From assembly GCF_003351405.1 (NCBI RefSeq), contig NZ_CP031240.1, positions 744,001 to 808,000 of the forward strand: 64,000 bases of DNA, in the 5' to 3' direction. Shown here piece after piece: positions 29,038 through 39,757 of this stretch. Made by a program: the position numbers and the translations under genes. The stretch's first letter is position 1. Every line of letters starts with the position of its first letter. The notes below the pieces were generated by a model. That model saw only the letters and a program-made list of their open reading frames with translations, was not told the DNA's origin and ran no database searches. This stretch comes from Haemophilus haemolyticus (GTDB lineage Bacteria > Pseudomonadota > Gammaproteobacteria > Enterobacterales > Pasteurellaceae).

Positions 29038-32000
29038 ATGACAGAACAAATACAACCATCAGAAACTTCACCAAAATCACCTGAGCAGCCTAATAAAAAA
29101 CATTGGGTGCGCAAGGCTGTTTGTATCGGAAGTGCGGTCATTTTGGTGCCTATTTTAGGTGTAGCTGGGGCACTTTCTTTCGATGCGGGGCAAAGGGGTT
29201 TAATTCAACTTGCCGATAAAATGCTTGATAGTTTTTCCGTTGAGCAAATTGAAGGCGGACTACAAAATGGCTTAGTGCTCAATAATGTTCGTTATCAAAC
29301 CGCAGGGATTGATACTCATATTGCGCAAGCACGTTTACAGCTTGATTTCGGTTGTTTGCTTTCACGTGAGGTTTGTTTACGTGATTTCACCTTAAATAAA
29401 TCGACGATTGCGATTAATACCGCATTACTGCCTCCATCAACGCCTGATGATTCAAAGTCTGGCCCGATGAAGCGTATTTCCTTGCCAATTGGTATTAATG
29501 CAGAAAATTTGGTAGTGCAAGATTTATCTGTAAATATTGATCAGACTCATCTTACTCTCAGTCATTTTAAAAGTGCGGTAAGTTTAAATAATGAAAAAGG
29601 GTTAACTATCGCGCCGACTGAAATTAACGATATTTCAGTTATTTCAAAAAAATTGCCCGAAGTTAAACATGATCCGCAGGCCGAACAGCCGAATAAGCCT
29701 GTAGATTGGGATGCGATTGAGCAATCTTTAACGCCTGCTTTTTTAGGCAATGTATCAGAAATAATTCTTCCTTTTGATTTACACATCCCCGCAATTAAAG
29801 GCCAAAACTGGCATTATCAAGCGGTGAATGAAAAAGGTGAAACACTTCAATCTATTGAAATCCCAAGCCTCATTGCACAGGCGGATACCGTCGATAACCA
29901 ACTGCAATTACAAAAATTAGCGGTAGAAAGCTCGTTGGGTAATCTTTATTCACAAGGTAAATTACAACTTGATGGCGATATGCCACTAGATTTAACTTTA
30001 AAATCCCATTTGGAGCCGTTGAAATCCGATGGAAAAGAAATTCTGCCAGAGAGCGATGTCGATCTTGTGCTTTCAGGATCATTAAAAAAATCCACCGCAC
30101 TTTCTTTAAAAACAAAAGGCGTATTAGATGCTGAACTGAATGGCGAAGTGCAATTAGCGCAAGACAAAATGCCCTTAAACCTCACATTAAATGTGGCAAA
30201 AGGACAATACGCTTTTGTAAACACAATGGGGCCACTCAAAATTAATGATGTGACGCTTAAGCTCACGGGGGATTTACTGAATTATCACGCTGAACTTAAG
30301 GGGGGCGTAGATGGAATGGATTATATTCCTGCATCTCAAGTGGACCTTAATGCCGACGGTAAACTTTATGAAGTAACCGTCAATAAATTGAGGATAGCTT
30401 CGTTAGATGGTAAAAGTGAATTTGCGGGGGCTGTAAGCTGGAAAGAGGGTGCAAACTGGGATGTACAAGCCGATTTAGAAAAAATGAATATCGGTTTTTA
30501 TGTACCAGTCATGCCTGCAACACTATCTGGAAAATTACATTCGCGTGGTTTTGCTGGTTCTCAAGGCTGGCAAGTGGAACTGCCAGTAACTGATTTAAAT
30601 GGGACATTGTCTTCAAAGCCCATCAGTTTAAAAGGCTCCGCAACACTTAATCAAAATGTACTTCTAACAGTACCTGATTTGCAGGTCAGATATGGTGAAA
30701 ATCATCTTAACGCAAAAGGTGTATTAGATGAACATTCTGATTTTGTATTAGATATTGATGCACCGAATTTGCGTGGTTTATGGTCTGATTTAAGCGGCAA
30801 TGTGAAAGGGCATGTGGCTATTTCTGGTCAGTTCACCAGCCCAAATCTTGATCTTGACTTAACCTCGTCTAATTTACACTTGCAAGGTTTGCAATTATCT
30901 AAAGTGAGCGCGAAAGGGAATATCAAAAGCGAACCTTTAGCTAAAGGACAATTCAATATTAAGGCAGAGCAACTTCATTATGGTGAAAGTGTTAAACTCC
31001 GTTTACTTGATCTCGCCTTATCTGGTGATGAACAAAATCATCTGTTAACGCTTAAATCTCAAGGTGAACCTATTGCTGCAAATTTACAAATTAACGGTCA
31101 TTTTGACCGCACTTTGGAGCAGTGGAAAGGCACACTTTCCCAAGCAAAATTTGATACACCTATTGGCGATGTAAAATCTAACCAAGCTATTGCGGTGTCT
31201 TACGATCATAAACAAACACAAGCCAATATTGCTTCACATTGCTGGCAAAACCCAGATGTAGAATTATGTTTCCCACAAGCGTTCAGTGCAGGCAAGCAAG
31301 GCAATATTCCTTTCCAATTTAAACGTGTTAATTTGGATTTAGTGAATAAACTTATCGAACAAGATAGCCTCAAAGGCAATTTACAAGCGCAAGGTAATGT
31401 TGCTTGGTTTACGGATAAACCATTCCAATTTACTGCCAAAGTAGATGGCAATCACTTAGCTTTCTCTCAAAAATTGGATTACCGTACGTTTAAATTGGAT
31501 ATTCCAAAATTAATCCTTAACGCCGATATTCAAAATAACAATTTGGTTTTAAAAACAGACATCAATGTGCATAACCAAGGTAGGATTATAGGTGATATTC
31601 ATCTAAATGACCTTGCTAAAAATCGTCAACTTGGCGGAACCCTTGCGATAGAACGATTAAGCTTGTCGATCGCAAATCAGCTACTTACTAGCGGGGAATC
31701 AGTAAATGGTGAGGTAGTCTCGAAGTTGAGTTTCGGCGGGAATTTAGAGAAACCATTATTAAATGGCAACTTTAATATTCGTAATATTCGTACCAACTTA
31801 AAATCTATGCCAGTCAATATTACTGATGGCGATATTGCCGTACATTTCCACGGTAATAATTCCACTTTACAGGGCAAAATTGAAACTAGCGATAGCCGTT
31901 TGAATTTAACTGGCCGAGCAAACTGGGCGAATATCGAACATTGGACAACAGAATTAAATGCTCAGGCAAATAATTTCAACGTGGATATTCCTTCTATGGC

Positions 32001-32934
32001 GAAACTACGTTTCAGTCCAAATATCACGGTAAAGGCGAATCCGAAAGAATTGAATTTAAGCGGAACAGTGGATATTCCTTGGGCGAGAATTAGAATTGAT
32101 AGCTTACCAGACACTGCTGAGCCAGTGAGCGAAGATGAAGTTATTTTAAATGGCCCTCATAAGAGCAAAGAAGAACTGATTAAACGTGAATTTGCGGCAA
32201 AAACAAAATCAGGCATGGATATTCGCTCTGATTTACGCATCAATATTGGTAAAGACGTCAGCCTTGATGCCTATGGCTTAAAAACCAATCTTGATGGTTT
32301 ACTTTCTGTGAAACAAGATAAAGGCAATTTAGGTTTATTTGGTCAGATTAATTTAACTAAAGGTCGCTATGCTTCTTTCGGACAGGATTTACTGATTCGT
32401 AAAGGGCTTATTAGCTTTTCAGGTCAAGCGACACAACCTACGTTGAATATTGAGGCTATTCGTAATCCAGAAGCAATGGAAGATAGTAAAATTATTGCTG
32501 GTGTGAGAGTAATAGGTTCAGCTGATAGACCTGATGTCACCATCTTTAGCGAACCAAGTAAACCACAAGATCAAGCACTTTCTTACTTGTTAACGGGTCG
32601 TTCATTAGAAAATAGTGGTGAGGCTGGATCTAGTGGCTCCGTGGGGGCGGCGTTACTTGGCCTAGGGCTTTCAAAGAGCGGTAAATTAGTGGGAAGTATT
32701 GGAGAGGCTTTTGGTATCCAAGATTTAAACCTTGGCACATCGGGTGTGGGTGATAAATCCAAAGTGACCGTCAGCGGAAATCTCACCAATCGCTTACAAA
32801 TAAAATATGGCGTAGGTTTATTTGATGGCTTAGCAGAAGTCACCTTACGTTATCGCCTAATGCCACAGCTTTATTTTCAATCCGTTTCTAGCACCAACCA
32901 AGTGTTTGATTTGCTTTATAAATTTGAATTTTAG
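29038..32934 (+). CDS. tamB: translocation and assembly module inner membrane subunit TamB
   Basis: 1298-residue AsmA-like protein: one N-terminal membrane anchor (about 25-48), a very long periplasmic beta-helical groove of amphipathic repeats, and the conserved C-terminal DUF490 domain (LSYLLTGRSLE, GLGLSKSGKLVGSIGEAFGI, ending YKFEF). It partners TamA and is also implicated in phospholipid transport to the outer membrane. Immediately follows tamA; its end is 7 bases before the ppx start. Confidence 0.95.
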   Translation: MTEQIQPSETSPKSPEQPNKKHWVRKAVCIGSAVILVPILGVAGALSFDAGQRGLIQLADKMLDSFSVEQIEGGLQNGLVLNNVRYQTAGIDTHIAQARLQLDFGCLLSREVCLRDFTLNKSTIAINTALLPPSTPDDSKSGPMKRISLPIGINAENLVVQDLSVNIDQTHLTLSHFKSAVSLNNEKGLTIAPTEINDISVISKKLPEVKHDPQAEQPNKPVDWDAIEQSLTPAFLGNVSEIILPFDLHIPAIKGQNWHYQAVNEKGETLQSIEIPSLIAQADTVDNQLQLQKLAVESSLGNLYSQGKLQLDGDMPLDLTLKSHLEPLKSDGKEILPESDVDLVLSGSLKKSTALSLKTKGVLDAELNGEVQLAQDKMPLNLTLNVAKGQYAFVNTMGPLKINDVTLKLTGDLLNYHAELKGGVDGMDYIPASQVDLNADGKLYEVTVNKLRIASLDGKSEFAGAVSWKEGANWDVQADLEKMNIGFYVPVMPATLSGKLHSRGFAGSQGWQVELPVTDLNGTLSSKPISLKGSATLNQNVLLTVPDLQVRYGENHLNAKGVLDEHSDFVLDIDAPNLRGLWSDLSGNVKGHVAISGQFTSPNLDLDLTSSNLHLQGLQLSKVSAKGNIKSEPLAKGQFNIKAEQLHYGESVKLRLLDLALSGDEQNHLLTLKSQGEPIAANLQINGHFDRTLEQWKGTLSQAKFDTPIGDVKSNQAIAVSYDHKQTQANIASHCWQNPDVELCFPQAFSAGKQGNIPFQFKRVNLDLVNKLIEQDSLKGNLQAQGNVAWFTDKPFQFTAKVDGNHLAFSQKLDYRTFKLDIPKLILNADIQNNNLVLKTDINVHNQGRIIGDIHLNDLAKNRQLGGTLAIERLSLSIANQLLTSGESVNGEVVSKLSFGGNLEKPLLNGNFNIRNIRTNLKSMPVNITDGDIAVHFHGNNSTLQGKIETSDSRLNLTGRANWANIEHWTTELNAQANNFNVDIPSMAKLRFSPNITVKANPKELNLSGTVDIPWARIRIDSLPDTAEPVSEDEVILNGPHKSKEELIKREFAAKTKSGMDIRSDLRINIGKDVSLDAYGLKTNLDGLLSVKQDKGNLGLFGQINLTKGRYASFGQDLLIRKGLISFSGQATQPTLNIEAIRNPEAMEDSKIIAGVRVIGSADRPDVTIFSEPSKPQDQALSYLLTGRSLENSGEAGSSGSVGAALLGLGLSKSGKLVGSIGEAFGIQDLNLGTSGVGDKSKVTVSGNLTNRLQIKYGVGLFDGLAEVTLRYRLMPQLYFQSVSSTNQVFDLLYKFEF

Positions 32935-32941
32935 GAATGTT

Positions 32942-34471
32942 ATGAATAACGCTATTTTAGAACCCAAGCATCGTGGCAATGTACGTGAAATTGCCGCGAT
33001 TGATCTTGGCTCAAACAGCTTTCATATGATTGTTGCACGCATTGTAAACGGCTCAATCCAAGTACTTTCTCGCTTAAAACAAAAAGTGAAACTCGCGGAA
33101 GGCTTAGATGAAAATGCGGTGCTTAATCAAGAGGCCATCACACGTGGCGTGAATTGCTTAGCCTTATTTGCTGAACGTTTACAAGGTTTTCCTATGGAAA
33201 ACGTCAATGTAGTTGGCACTTACACATTACGCAGAGCCATCAATAATGACGAATTTTTACGTCAAGCAGCCAAGATTTTCCCCTATCCCATTAATATTAT
33301 TAGTGGGCAAACGGAAGCTAAAACCATCTACGCTGGCGTATGCCATACTCAGCCAGAAAAAGGCAGAAAGCTTGTTATAGATATTGGTGGTGGTTCGACA
33401 GAAATGATTATCGGCGATGATTTCACGCCACTTGTGGCTGAAAGCCGCCACATGGGGTGCGTGAGTTTTGCGACTCAATTTTTTACCGATGGCGTCATTT
33501 CCTCAGAAAACTTTCAACGGGCGCGTCAAAATGCGGTCAATAAAATCGAAGATTTAGGATTTGAATATCGCAAATTAGGTTGGCAATCTGTGCTTGGATC
33601 ATCGGGCACGATTAAAACTGTTGCACAAGTCATTACGACTAATCTTGATCCAAATGGAACCATTACTGCCGAGCGATTAAATGCTTTAATTGAGCAAACT
33701 CTACAAGCCAAGCATTTTACCGAGCTAAATATTAACGGTTTAAACCAAGACCGCGTAGATGTTTTTGTACCCGGTTTAGCGATTTTAAGTGCGGTGTTTG
33801 AAGTTTTTCATATTCAACAAATGCGCTATTCTGACGGCGCATTGCGTGAAGGCGTCATTTATAGCCTAGAGAAAAACTTCCAAGTTGCAGATATTCGAGC
33901 ACGCACAGCTTGGGGATTAAGCGAACAATTCAATATTGACCAAGCTCAAGCTCACCGCGTTGCAGATAGTGCTAATTTACTCAGTGCACAATATCAAGAT
34001 TGGCAATCGACAGAATTTATTGAAGAAATGCGCGAAATCCTGCTTTGGGCAGCGCGCTTGCATGAAGTAGGCATTGTGATTAATCACAAAGGTTTACAAA
34101 AACATTCGGCGTATATCTTACAAAATATGGAATTACCTGGGTTTGATCGTGAACAGCAACGTTTGCTTACCGCGTTAGTGCGTTGGCATATTGGCACGCT
34201 TAAACCTGCTGAATTTTTTAAATTTGCACGTTATAGCGAGCAAGATGTGATGGCTTTAATGCGATTGCTTCGTCTTGCGGTTATTCTCAATAAATCCCGT
34301 CAAGCAACAGAAACAGCAAAAAATTTCACCCTTGAAATGCACCGCACTTTGAATGATTGGACATTGAATTTTGAAAGCGGATACTTAGATCGCAACCCAT
34401 TAATTTGGAATGAATTGCGAGCTGAAAGTAATCTTCTGAAAGAGTTTGAAAGCAGTTTAGTTTTTTATTAA
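32942..34471 (+). CDS. ppx: exopolyphosphatase
   Basis: 509-residue Ppx/GppA enzyme releasing phosphate from polyphosphate. Contains AAIDLGSNSFHMIVARI, the acidic-phosphate motif, VIDIGGGSTEMIIGD, and a C-terminal HD-like part with RLHEVGIVINHKGLQKHSAYI. Overall similarity favours Ppx over GppA (VGTYTLRRA; RMGCVSF-like block). The start at 32942 follows AGGA at 32934-32937; the longer frame from 32906 runs inside tamB. It follows tamB by 7 bases. Confidence 0.9.
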   Translation: MNNAILEPKHRGNVREIAAIDLGSNSFHMIVARIVNGSIQVLSRLKQKVKLAEGLDENAVLNQEAITRGVNCLALFAERLQGFPMENVNVVGTYTLRRAINNDEFLRQAAKIFPYPINIISGQTEAKTIYAGVCHTQPEKGRKLVIDIGGGSTEMIIGDDFTPLVAESRHMGCVSFATQFFTDGVISSENFQRARQNAVNKIEDLGFEYRKLGWQSVLGSSGTIKTVAQVITTNLDPNGTITAERLNALIEQTLQAKHFTELNINGLNQDRVDVFVPGLAILSAVFEVFHIQQMRYSDGALREGVIYSLEKNFQVADIRARTAWGLSEQFNIDQAQAHRVADSANLLSAQYQDWQSTEFIEEMREILLWAARLHEVGIVINHKGLQKHSAYILQNMELPGFDREQQRLLTALVRWHIGTLKPAEFFKFARYSEQDVMALMRLLRLAVILNKSRQATETAKNFTLEMHRTLNDWTLNFESGYLDRNPLIWNELRAESNLLKEFESSLVFY

Positions 34472-34506
34472 TCATCTTTCTACTCAATATTTATGGGAGA
34501 AAAATT

Positions 34507-34535
34507 TAGGGCAAGCGAAATTCTTGCCCTATTTT
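34507..34535 (+). terminator. terminator between convergent ppx and rluE
   Basis: AGGGCAAG and CTTGCCCT with a seven-base loop, then five T. It ends at the rluE stop codon, so it can serve both genes. Confidence 0.8.
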
Positions 34536-35218
34536 TATAATTTGACGGTCTGAAATAATGCTTTTATTTCATCCAATGATAATAATCTAAATGAGCCATT
34601 CTCTAATCCATTAATAGATAATGAGCCCATACTCACTCTCACTAATCGTAAAGTGGGGAAACCAATATGTGCAGTCATTCTTCGCACTTGGCGGTTGCGC
34701 CCTTCACTAATCTTAATTTCTAACCAGCTTGTGGGAATATTTTTTCTCTCTCGGATAGGTGGATTACGTTCCCATAAATTTGGCTCTGAAATTAACCGCA
34801 CTTGAGCCGGTTTAGTCATGCCATCTTTGAGTTCAACGCCTTTTCTGAGTTGTGCTAAATCGGTTTCTTCAGGGATGCCTTCCACTTGCACCCAATAGGT
34901 TTTTTCTGTTTTAAATTTGGGATCGGCCAAACGATGTTGTAATTCGCCATTATTGGTTAAAATCAGTAATCCTTCACTGTCCCTATCTAATCGACCTGCC
35001 GCATAAACATTTGGGATTGAGATAAAATCTTTTAAAGTAGCACGCCCTTGTTCGTCGGTAAATTGCGTGAGTACATCAAAAGGTTTATTGAATAACACAA
35101 CCTTGGTTTCATCCAACGACAGCGTTTTAGGTTTTGATTTAGGCTTAAAAGTGCGGTGAAAATTAACCGCACTTTTTCCTTTAGACGGCAATTTTCCTGC
35201 CGAAAAATTCTTCTTCAT
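34535..35218 (-). CDS. rluE: 23S rRNA pseudouridine(2457) synthase RluE
   Basis: 227-residue RsuA-family synthase. Catalytic motif [17 protein letters not shown] (Asp in RLD), then [14 protein letters not shown] and [19 protein letters not shown] typical of RluE. About 35 basic, low-complexity residues precede the domain, and bases 35147-35176 within them form a perfect inverted uptake-sequence pair. The S4 domain of larger relatives is absent, as in E. coli RluE. Confidence 0.9.
   Translation of the reverse strand: MKKNFSAGKLPSKGKSAVNFHRTFKPKSKPKTLSLDETKVVLFNKPFDVLTQFTDEQGRATLKDFISIPNVYAAGRLDRDSEGLLILTNNGELQHRLADPKFKTEKTYWVQVEGIPEETDLAQLRKGVELKDGMTKPAQVRLISEPNLWERNPPIRERKNIPTSWLEIKISEGRNRQVRRMTAHIGFPTLRLVRVSMGSLSINGLENGSFRLLSLDEIKALFQTVKL
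35147..35176. repeat. inverted uptake-sequence pair inside the rluE coding sequence
   Basis: AAAAGTGCGGT at 35147 and ACCGCACTTTT at 35166, 11-bp perfect arms with an 8-base loop, within codons 15-24 of rluE. Elsewhere in this window such pairs lie after genes as terminators. Confidence 0.85.
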
Positions 35219-35307
35219 TGAATTAGATTTCTATTTTGAAAGATTTGCAACATCATAACAAAACTTAAGCATGTAGTAATGATGATTACTTTAGTAAATT
35301 AAAAAAC

Positions 35308-35342
35308 GAAAAAGGCTAAGCCAGTAAAAACTGAGCTTAGCC
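35308..35342 (-). terminator. terminator of hel
   Basis: GGCTAAGC-CAGT, four-base A loop, ACTG-AGCTTAGCC with one offset base; on the minus strand it is followed by five T. A further 20-base palindrome around AATCGATATTTAAATCGATT sits at 35361-35380. Confidence 0.75.
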
Positions 35343-35394
35343 CCCAACTAAATTTTTTAGAATCGATATTTAAATCGATTTTTTTAATGGGAAA

Positions 35395-36231
<837 letters not shown>

Positions 36232-36315
36232 TTAACTTTAGGGTTAGTAAAAACGGAGAGAGTATAGCAAGCCTTTTTTATTTTTGGGGCGCTTTCTTAG
36301 TAATTCTATTAAATT

Positions 36316-36331
36316 TGTGATGTATGTCACA
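36316..36331. promoter_or_regulatory. CRP site between hel and ftsB
   Basis: TGTGA-TGTATG-TCACA, both half-sites perfect. It is 97 bases from hel and 114 from ftsB. Control of hel is the more likely target, since nucleotide scavenging is a CRP theme in H. influenzae; this is inferred. Confidence 0.7.
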
Positions 36332-36444
36332 TTTTTAACGCGAGATTTAGGTGTAAAACTTACCGCACTTTCTTTTTTATCCTATCGCCTTTCCCCCCTT
36401 TTCACGGTAAACTAACCGCAATTTTATTCATCACCAACATTTTT

Positions 36445-36723
36445 ATGCGACTTTTTATTCTCATTCTTTTTGCCGTATTAGCTTTGTTTCAATATGACTT
36501 ATGGTTTGGCCGTAATGGTTTCTTCGATTACCGCGACACTGCCGCAAAGATTGTAGAAAACCAAGCGGAAAATGAAAAACTGTCTCAGCGCAATCAGCGT
36601 ATTAATGCGGAGATTCAAGGACTAACCAAAGGCTTTGAGGCCATTGAAGAACGTGCACGAATGCAACATGGCATGGTGAAAGAAAACGAAGTGTTTTATC
36701 ACATTGTGAAAGAGAATAAATAA
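36445..36723 (+). CDS. ftsB: cell division protein FtsB
   Basis: 92 residues: a short N-terminal membrane helix (about 3-21) followed by a coiled coil (about 30-68) and the tail [17 protein letters not shown]. Part of the FtsQLB divisome complex. Its stop overlaps the ispD start by one base, the usual ftsB-ispD-ispF operon. Confidence 0.95.
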   Translation: MRLFILILFAVLALFQYDLWFGRNGFFDYRDTAAKIVENQAENEKLSQRNQRINAEIQGLTKGFEAIEERARMQHGMVKENEVFYHIVKENK

Positions 36724-37400
36724 TGGCTCGTTCAATTATTGCGGTATTGCCAGCAGCTGGCGTGGGCTCTCGAATGCAAGCGGATAAACCGAAACAATAT
36801 TTAACTCTACTTGGCAAAACACTGCTCGAACACACACTTGATGTTATGCTTTCTCATCCTGCCGTCTCTAAAATTATTTTGGCGGTGAGCAAAGATGATC
36901 CTTATATTGCTAAGCTATCACTCCCTAGTAAAATTCAGTTAGTAGAAGGTGGCGCCACACGAGCTGAATCCGTATTAAATGGTTTAAACGCAATTGAGGA
37001 AAAAAATGCGTGGGTGCTTGTTCATGATGCTGCTCGCCCTTGTTTGCAACACGCCGACATTGATAAATTGCTAGCCATTGAAGATGAACATGGTGCTATT
37101 TTGGCAATTCCAGCGACGGATACGATTAAACGAGCGGATAATCAGCAATGTATTGTGAAAACAGAAGATCGTCGTCAGCTTTGGCAAGCGATGACACCAC
37201 AGTTTTTCCCAGTAGATATATTAAGAAATGCGCTTTCCACAGGGATTCAACAAGGTGCAAATATAACGGATGAAGCATCGGCAATGGAACTCGCAGGATT
37301 TCAACCTCACTTGGTAGCCGGGCGTAGCGATAATTTAAAAGTGACTCGTCCAGAAGATTTAGCATTAGCAGAATTTTATTTAACAAGGAATAAATTATGA
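36723..37400 (+). CDS. ispD: 2-C-methyl-D-erythritol 4-phosphate cytidylyltransferase
   Basis: 225-residue CTP transferase of the MEP isoprenoid pathway. Nucleotide-binding [18 protein letters not shown] at the start, VHDAARPC in the middle and [14 protein letters not shown] near the end are the family motifs. It overlaps ispF by four bases. Confidence 0.97.
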   Translation: MARSIIAVLPAAGVGSRMQADKPKQYLTLLGKTLLEHTLDVMLSHPAVSKIILAVSKDDPYIAKLSLPSKIQLVEGGATRAESVLNGLNAIEEKNAWVLVHDAARPCLQHADIDKLLAIEDEHGAILAIPATDTIKRADNQQCIVKTEDRRQLWQAMTPQFFPVDILRNALSTGIQQGANITDEASAMELAGFQPHLVAGRSDNLKVTRPEDLALAEFYLTRNKL

Positions 37401-37873
37401 TCAGAATTGGACACGGTTTTGATGTTCATGCGTTTGGTGAAGATCGCCCATTAATTATTGGCGGCGTAGAAGTGCCTTATCATACTGGGTTTATTGCGCA
37501 CTCTGATGGTGATGTGGCATTACATGCCTTAACTGATGCAATTTTAGGAGCAGCCGCTCTAGGTGATATTGGAAAGCTTTTCCCTGATACCGATATGCAA
37601 TATAAAAATGCGGATAGTCGTGGGCTATTGCGTGAAGCATTTCGTCAAGTGCAAGAAAAGGGATATAAAATAGGTAATGTCGATGTCACTATCATTGCGC
37701 AAGCACCTAAAATGCGCCCACATATTGATGCTATGCGTGCCAAAATAGCTGAAGACCTACAATGCGATATTGATCAAGTCAATGTGAAAGCAACGACTAC
37801 CGAAAAACTAGGCTTTACCGGAAGACAAGAAGGAATTGCTTGTGAAGCCGTTGCCCTTTTAATCCGACAATAA
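37397..37873 (+). CDS. ispF: 2-C-methyl-D-erythritol 2,4-cyclodiphosphate synthase
   Basis: 158 residues. Metal ligands Asp8 and His10 lie in [10 protein letters not shown] and His42 follows in the IAHSDGDV block; [18 protein letters not shown] is the C-terminal signature. It acts two steps after IspD in the MEP pathway and is the last gene of the operon. Confidence 0.97.
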   Translation: MIRIGHGFDVHAFGEDRPLIIGGVEVPYHTGFIAHSDGDVALHALTDAILGAAALGDIGKLFPDTDMQYKNADSRGLLREAFRQVQEKGYKIGNVDVTIIAQAPKMRPHIDAMRAKIAEDLQCDIDQVNVKATTTEKLGFTGRQEGIACEAVALLIRQ

Positions 37874-37885
37874 TGGTTTATTCTT

Positions 37886-37926
37886 AAAAGTGCGGTGAAA
37901 TTTTTAAAAGAATTTCACCGCATTTT
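37886..37926 (+). terminator. inverted uptake-sequence terminator after ispF
   Basis: AAAAGTGCGGTGAAAT pairs with ATTTCACCGCATTTTT around a nine-base loop; one position in the right-hand uptake core is changed. A T-rich run follows. Confidence 0.8.
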
Positions 37927-37932
37927 TATTTT

Positions 37933-37948
37933 TGTGATCTAGATCACA
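37933..37948. promoter_or_regulatory. perfect CRP palindrome in the ispF-dtd gap
   Basis: TGTGATCTAGATCACA, a full 16-base palindrome and the strongest CRP match in the window. A CATATT at 37973-37978 could serve as -10, giving a class II-like spacing and a plus-strand transcript from about 37985. No annotated gene follows on that strand. Confidence 0.7.
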
Positions 37949-38398
37949 GTTTTAACCAAGGAAAAGGCATACCATATTTCTTGTACAGTGAGTTTGTAGC
38001 TGATAACACAGACTATAAATGAAAAGATTTAGGCGCAAGAATGGATGTTTGTGCCATTTGGCATTGCGCTGTGCACTTTGCCTATTGGGTTTGGCGGGCT
38101 GTTGTCTGACATTCCCGATTGTCCCTAATCAGTGAAATAGCAACGGTGATAATTTACCCTTGTTATTATAAGTGGCCATTGGTGAGAGGAAACGTCCATT
38201 TATGGACGAGGGAGCAATGGAGGGCTTCAGTTCGCCTTTTTGCTCACCAACCTTGTTGTTAGGTGCTATGTTGTTAGTTGACGTTGACTAATGGAATATG
38301 TACGTTTAACGCAGATATTCCATTAGTTAAGCTATTTAGCGTGCTTAATTTTCTAAAATTCAAAAATCTCGTCTTATTACTAACTCAACCGTGCTTAT
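37949..38398 (+). other. unexplained 450-base intergenic segment with RNA-like dyads
   Basis: Lies between the CRP palindrome and the dtd stop. Dyads: TTGGTGAG (38179) with CTCACCAA (38243), 8 bp exact, enclosing a CGTCCA-TTTA-TGGACG hairpin (38193-38208) and three unpaired GGA motifs; and a 16-bp inverted repeat 38284-38299 / 38315-38330 with one mismatch. Small frames exist: 38019-38135 (38 residues, basic start and a lipobox-like LAGC), 38045-38128 (27 residues, hydrophobic) and GTG 38172-38291 (39 residues). None has a good ribosome site. It may be a CRP-controlled small RNA, a tiny gene, or decayed genes. Confidence 0.4.
38284..38330. repeat. 16-bp inverted repeat in the ispF-dtd gap
   Basis: TTGACTAATGGAATAT and ATATTCCATTAGTTAA, complementary at 15 of 16 positions (the other is a G-T pair), with a 15-base loop. 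No T run follows on either strand, so it is not an ordinary terminator. Confidence 0.7.
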
Positions 38399-38833
38399 TT
38401 ATACGTTTAACCAAAACGTAACTGGGCCATCGTTTGTTAAACTCACTTGCATATCCGCGGCAAATTGCCCTGTTGAAACAGGTAATTTCTCACCGCATTT
38501 TTGAATAAAGTATTCATATAATTCATTAGCCAATGCTGGTGGCGCACCTTTTGAAAAACTTGGCCGCAAACCTTTTTGTGTATCCGCCGCTAATGTAAAT
38601 TGCGAAACAATAAGTAATTCACCTTGTGCTTGTTGAACATTTAAATTCATTTTGTCATTTTCATCACTGAAAATTCGATAATTAAGCACTTTTTCAGCAA
38701 GTTTATCCGCTTTCTCTTGGTTATCTTCTTTTTCTACACCAAGCAAAATCAGTAAACCTTTGCCAATTTGTCCTATTGTTTCACCGTTTACATCAACTTT
38801 TGCCTGAGTGACACGCTGGATTAAGGCAATCAT
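38399..38833 (-). CDS. dtd: D-aminoacyl-tRNA deacylase
   Basis: 144-residue proofreading enzyme that removes D-amino acids from tRNA. Start [17 protein letters not shown], the SQFTLAADT motif (catalytic region) and the Gly-cisPro segment [11 protein letters not shown] at the end are all present. It overlaps mioC by four bases and is the downstream gene of that pair. Confidence 0.96.
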   Translation of the reverse strand: MIALIQRVTQAKVDVNGETIGQIGKGLLILLGVEKEDNQEKADKLAEKVLNYRIFSDENDKMNLNVQQAQGELLIVSQFTLAADTQKGLRPSFSKGAPPALANELYEYFIQKCGEKLPVSTGQFAADMQVSLTNDGPVTFWLNV

Positions 38834-39270
38834 TTTAATCCCTCAATAAAGCTAGGTAACCATGCTTCAGCATAGCCTTCTTGATCATCCACGTTTAACA
38901 CGTCAATTTTTAAAGTTTCGCAAATTTTGACCGCACTTTTTCCTTGAAGCACTTGCTCAACTTTATCCGCAGCATAGCAAAAAGTATCATAATCAGAATT
39001 ACCTAATCCAACGACAGCAAAACGAACATCTGAAAAATCGTTTTGGCTGTTAGCTAATTCATCAAATAGAGGTTTTAAATTATCTGGCAACTCACCCGCA
39101 CCATGAGTTGAAGTCACAACAAGCCAAATTTTTTCATTTTCGATATCGGATAAACTTGGTCCGTGAAAAAGAGCGGTGGAAAAACCTTGAGTTTCTAAAA
39201 CATCGTTTAAATGTTCGGCAACATATTCTGCGCCACCTAAAGTGCTGCCAGAAAGAATGCAAATGTGCAT
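38830..39270 (-). CDS. mioC: flavodoxin-like protein MioC
   Basis: 146-residue FMN protein. The FMN phosphate loop is [30 protein letters not shown] and [19 protein letters not shown] are the other flavin-binding loops. MioC supports electron transfer, for example to biotin synthase in E. coli. A TTCCCT/AGGGAA dyad lies at 39295-39311 in the leader. Co-transcribed with dtd. Confidence 0.92.
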   Translation of the reverse strand: MHICILSGSTLGGAEYVAEHLNDVLETQGFSTALFHGPSLSDIENEKIWLVVTSTHGAGELPDNLKPLFDELANSQNDFSDVRFAVVGLGNSDYDTFCYAADKVEQVLQGKSAVKICETLKIDVLNVDDQEGYAEAWLPSFIEGLK

Positions 39271-39343
39271 TTGATTATCCTGTATTTATTTTTCTTCCCT
39301 AACGTAGGGAAAAGTAAAAGAATATTTTTGAAATGATGAAAAT

Positions 39344-39371
39344 AAAAAGGCTTAGATTTTCTAAGCCTTTT
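39344..39371 (-). terminator. terminator of zapB
   Basis: AAAAGGCTTAGA, TTT loop, TCTAAGCCTTTT; a 12-bp perfect stem just after the zapB stop on the minus strand. Confidence 0.85.
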
Positions 39372-39378
39372 ATTACGA

Positions 39379-39597
39379 TTAAACGTTATCGAATTTGCCA
39401 AGCAATGAACGAATATGTTCTTGCCAGTTGCGGTGTTCGTTTTTCAGTTGTTCGTTTTCAGTTTGTAAACTTTCGATATTTCTGTGAGATTCTGCGTTTT
39501 TCTCTTTTAATTCTTCAACTTCTAATTGAAGTAATTGGATAGTTTCTACCGCTTGTTTAATTTTTTCTTCAAGCTGGTCTAAAATTTCTAAAGACAT
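39379..39597 (-). CDS. zapB: cell division protein ZapB
   Basis: 72 residues, entirely coiled coil (LDQLEEKIKQAVETIQLLQL onward), matching the length of ZapB, which joins the FtsZ ring to MatP through ZapA. Adjacent and divergent to glpX, as in related genomes. Confidence 0.92.
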   Translation of the reverse strand: MSLEILDQLEEKIKQAVETIQLLQLEVEELKEKNAESHRNIESLQTENEQLKNEHRNWQEHIRSLLGKFDNV

Positions 39598-39757
39598 AAT
39601 GATTTCCTTTTGAATATGGGTAAGTTTGAGAGTATTTTACCCAGTAAATTTGCCTTTTTAAAGCGTTGGAGAAAAAATTATTATGCAAACGATTACGCAG
39701 TGATAAAATAAGGCCATTTTGCCATGATCTAGAAAAGTAAGCAGAAGGAGAATAATG

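Noticed and set aside
38250..38290. Integron attC-like GTTAGG core in the ispF-dtd gap
   Set aside because: GTTAGGTGC resembles the core site, but no matching RYYYAAC partner with the proper arm structure and no integrase were seen.
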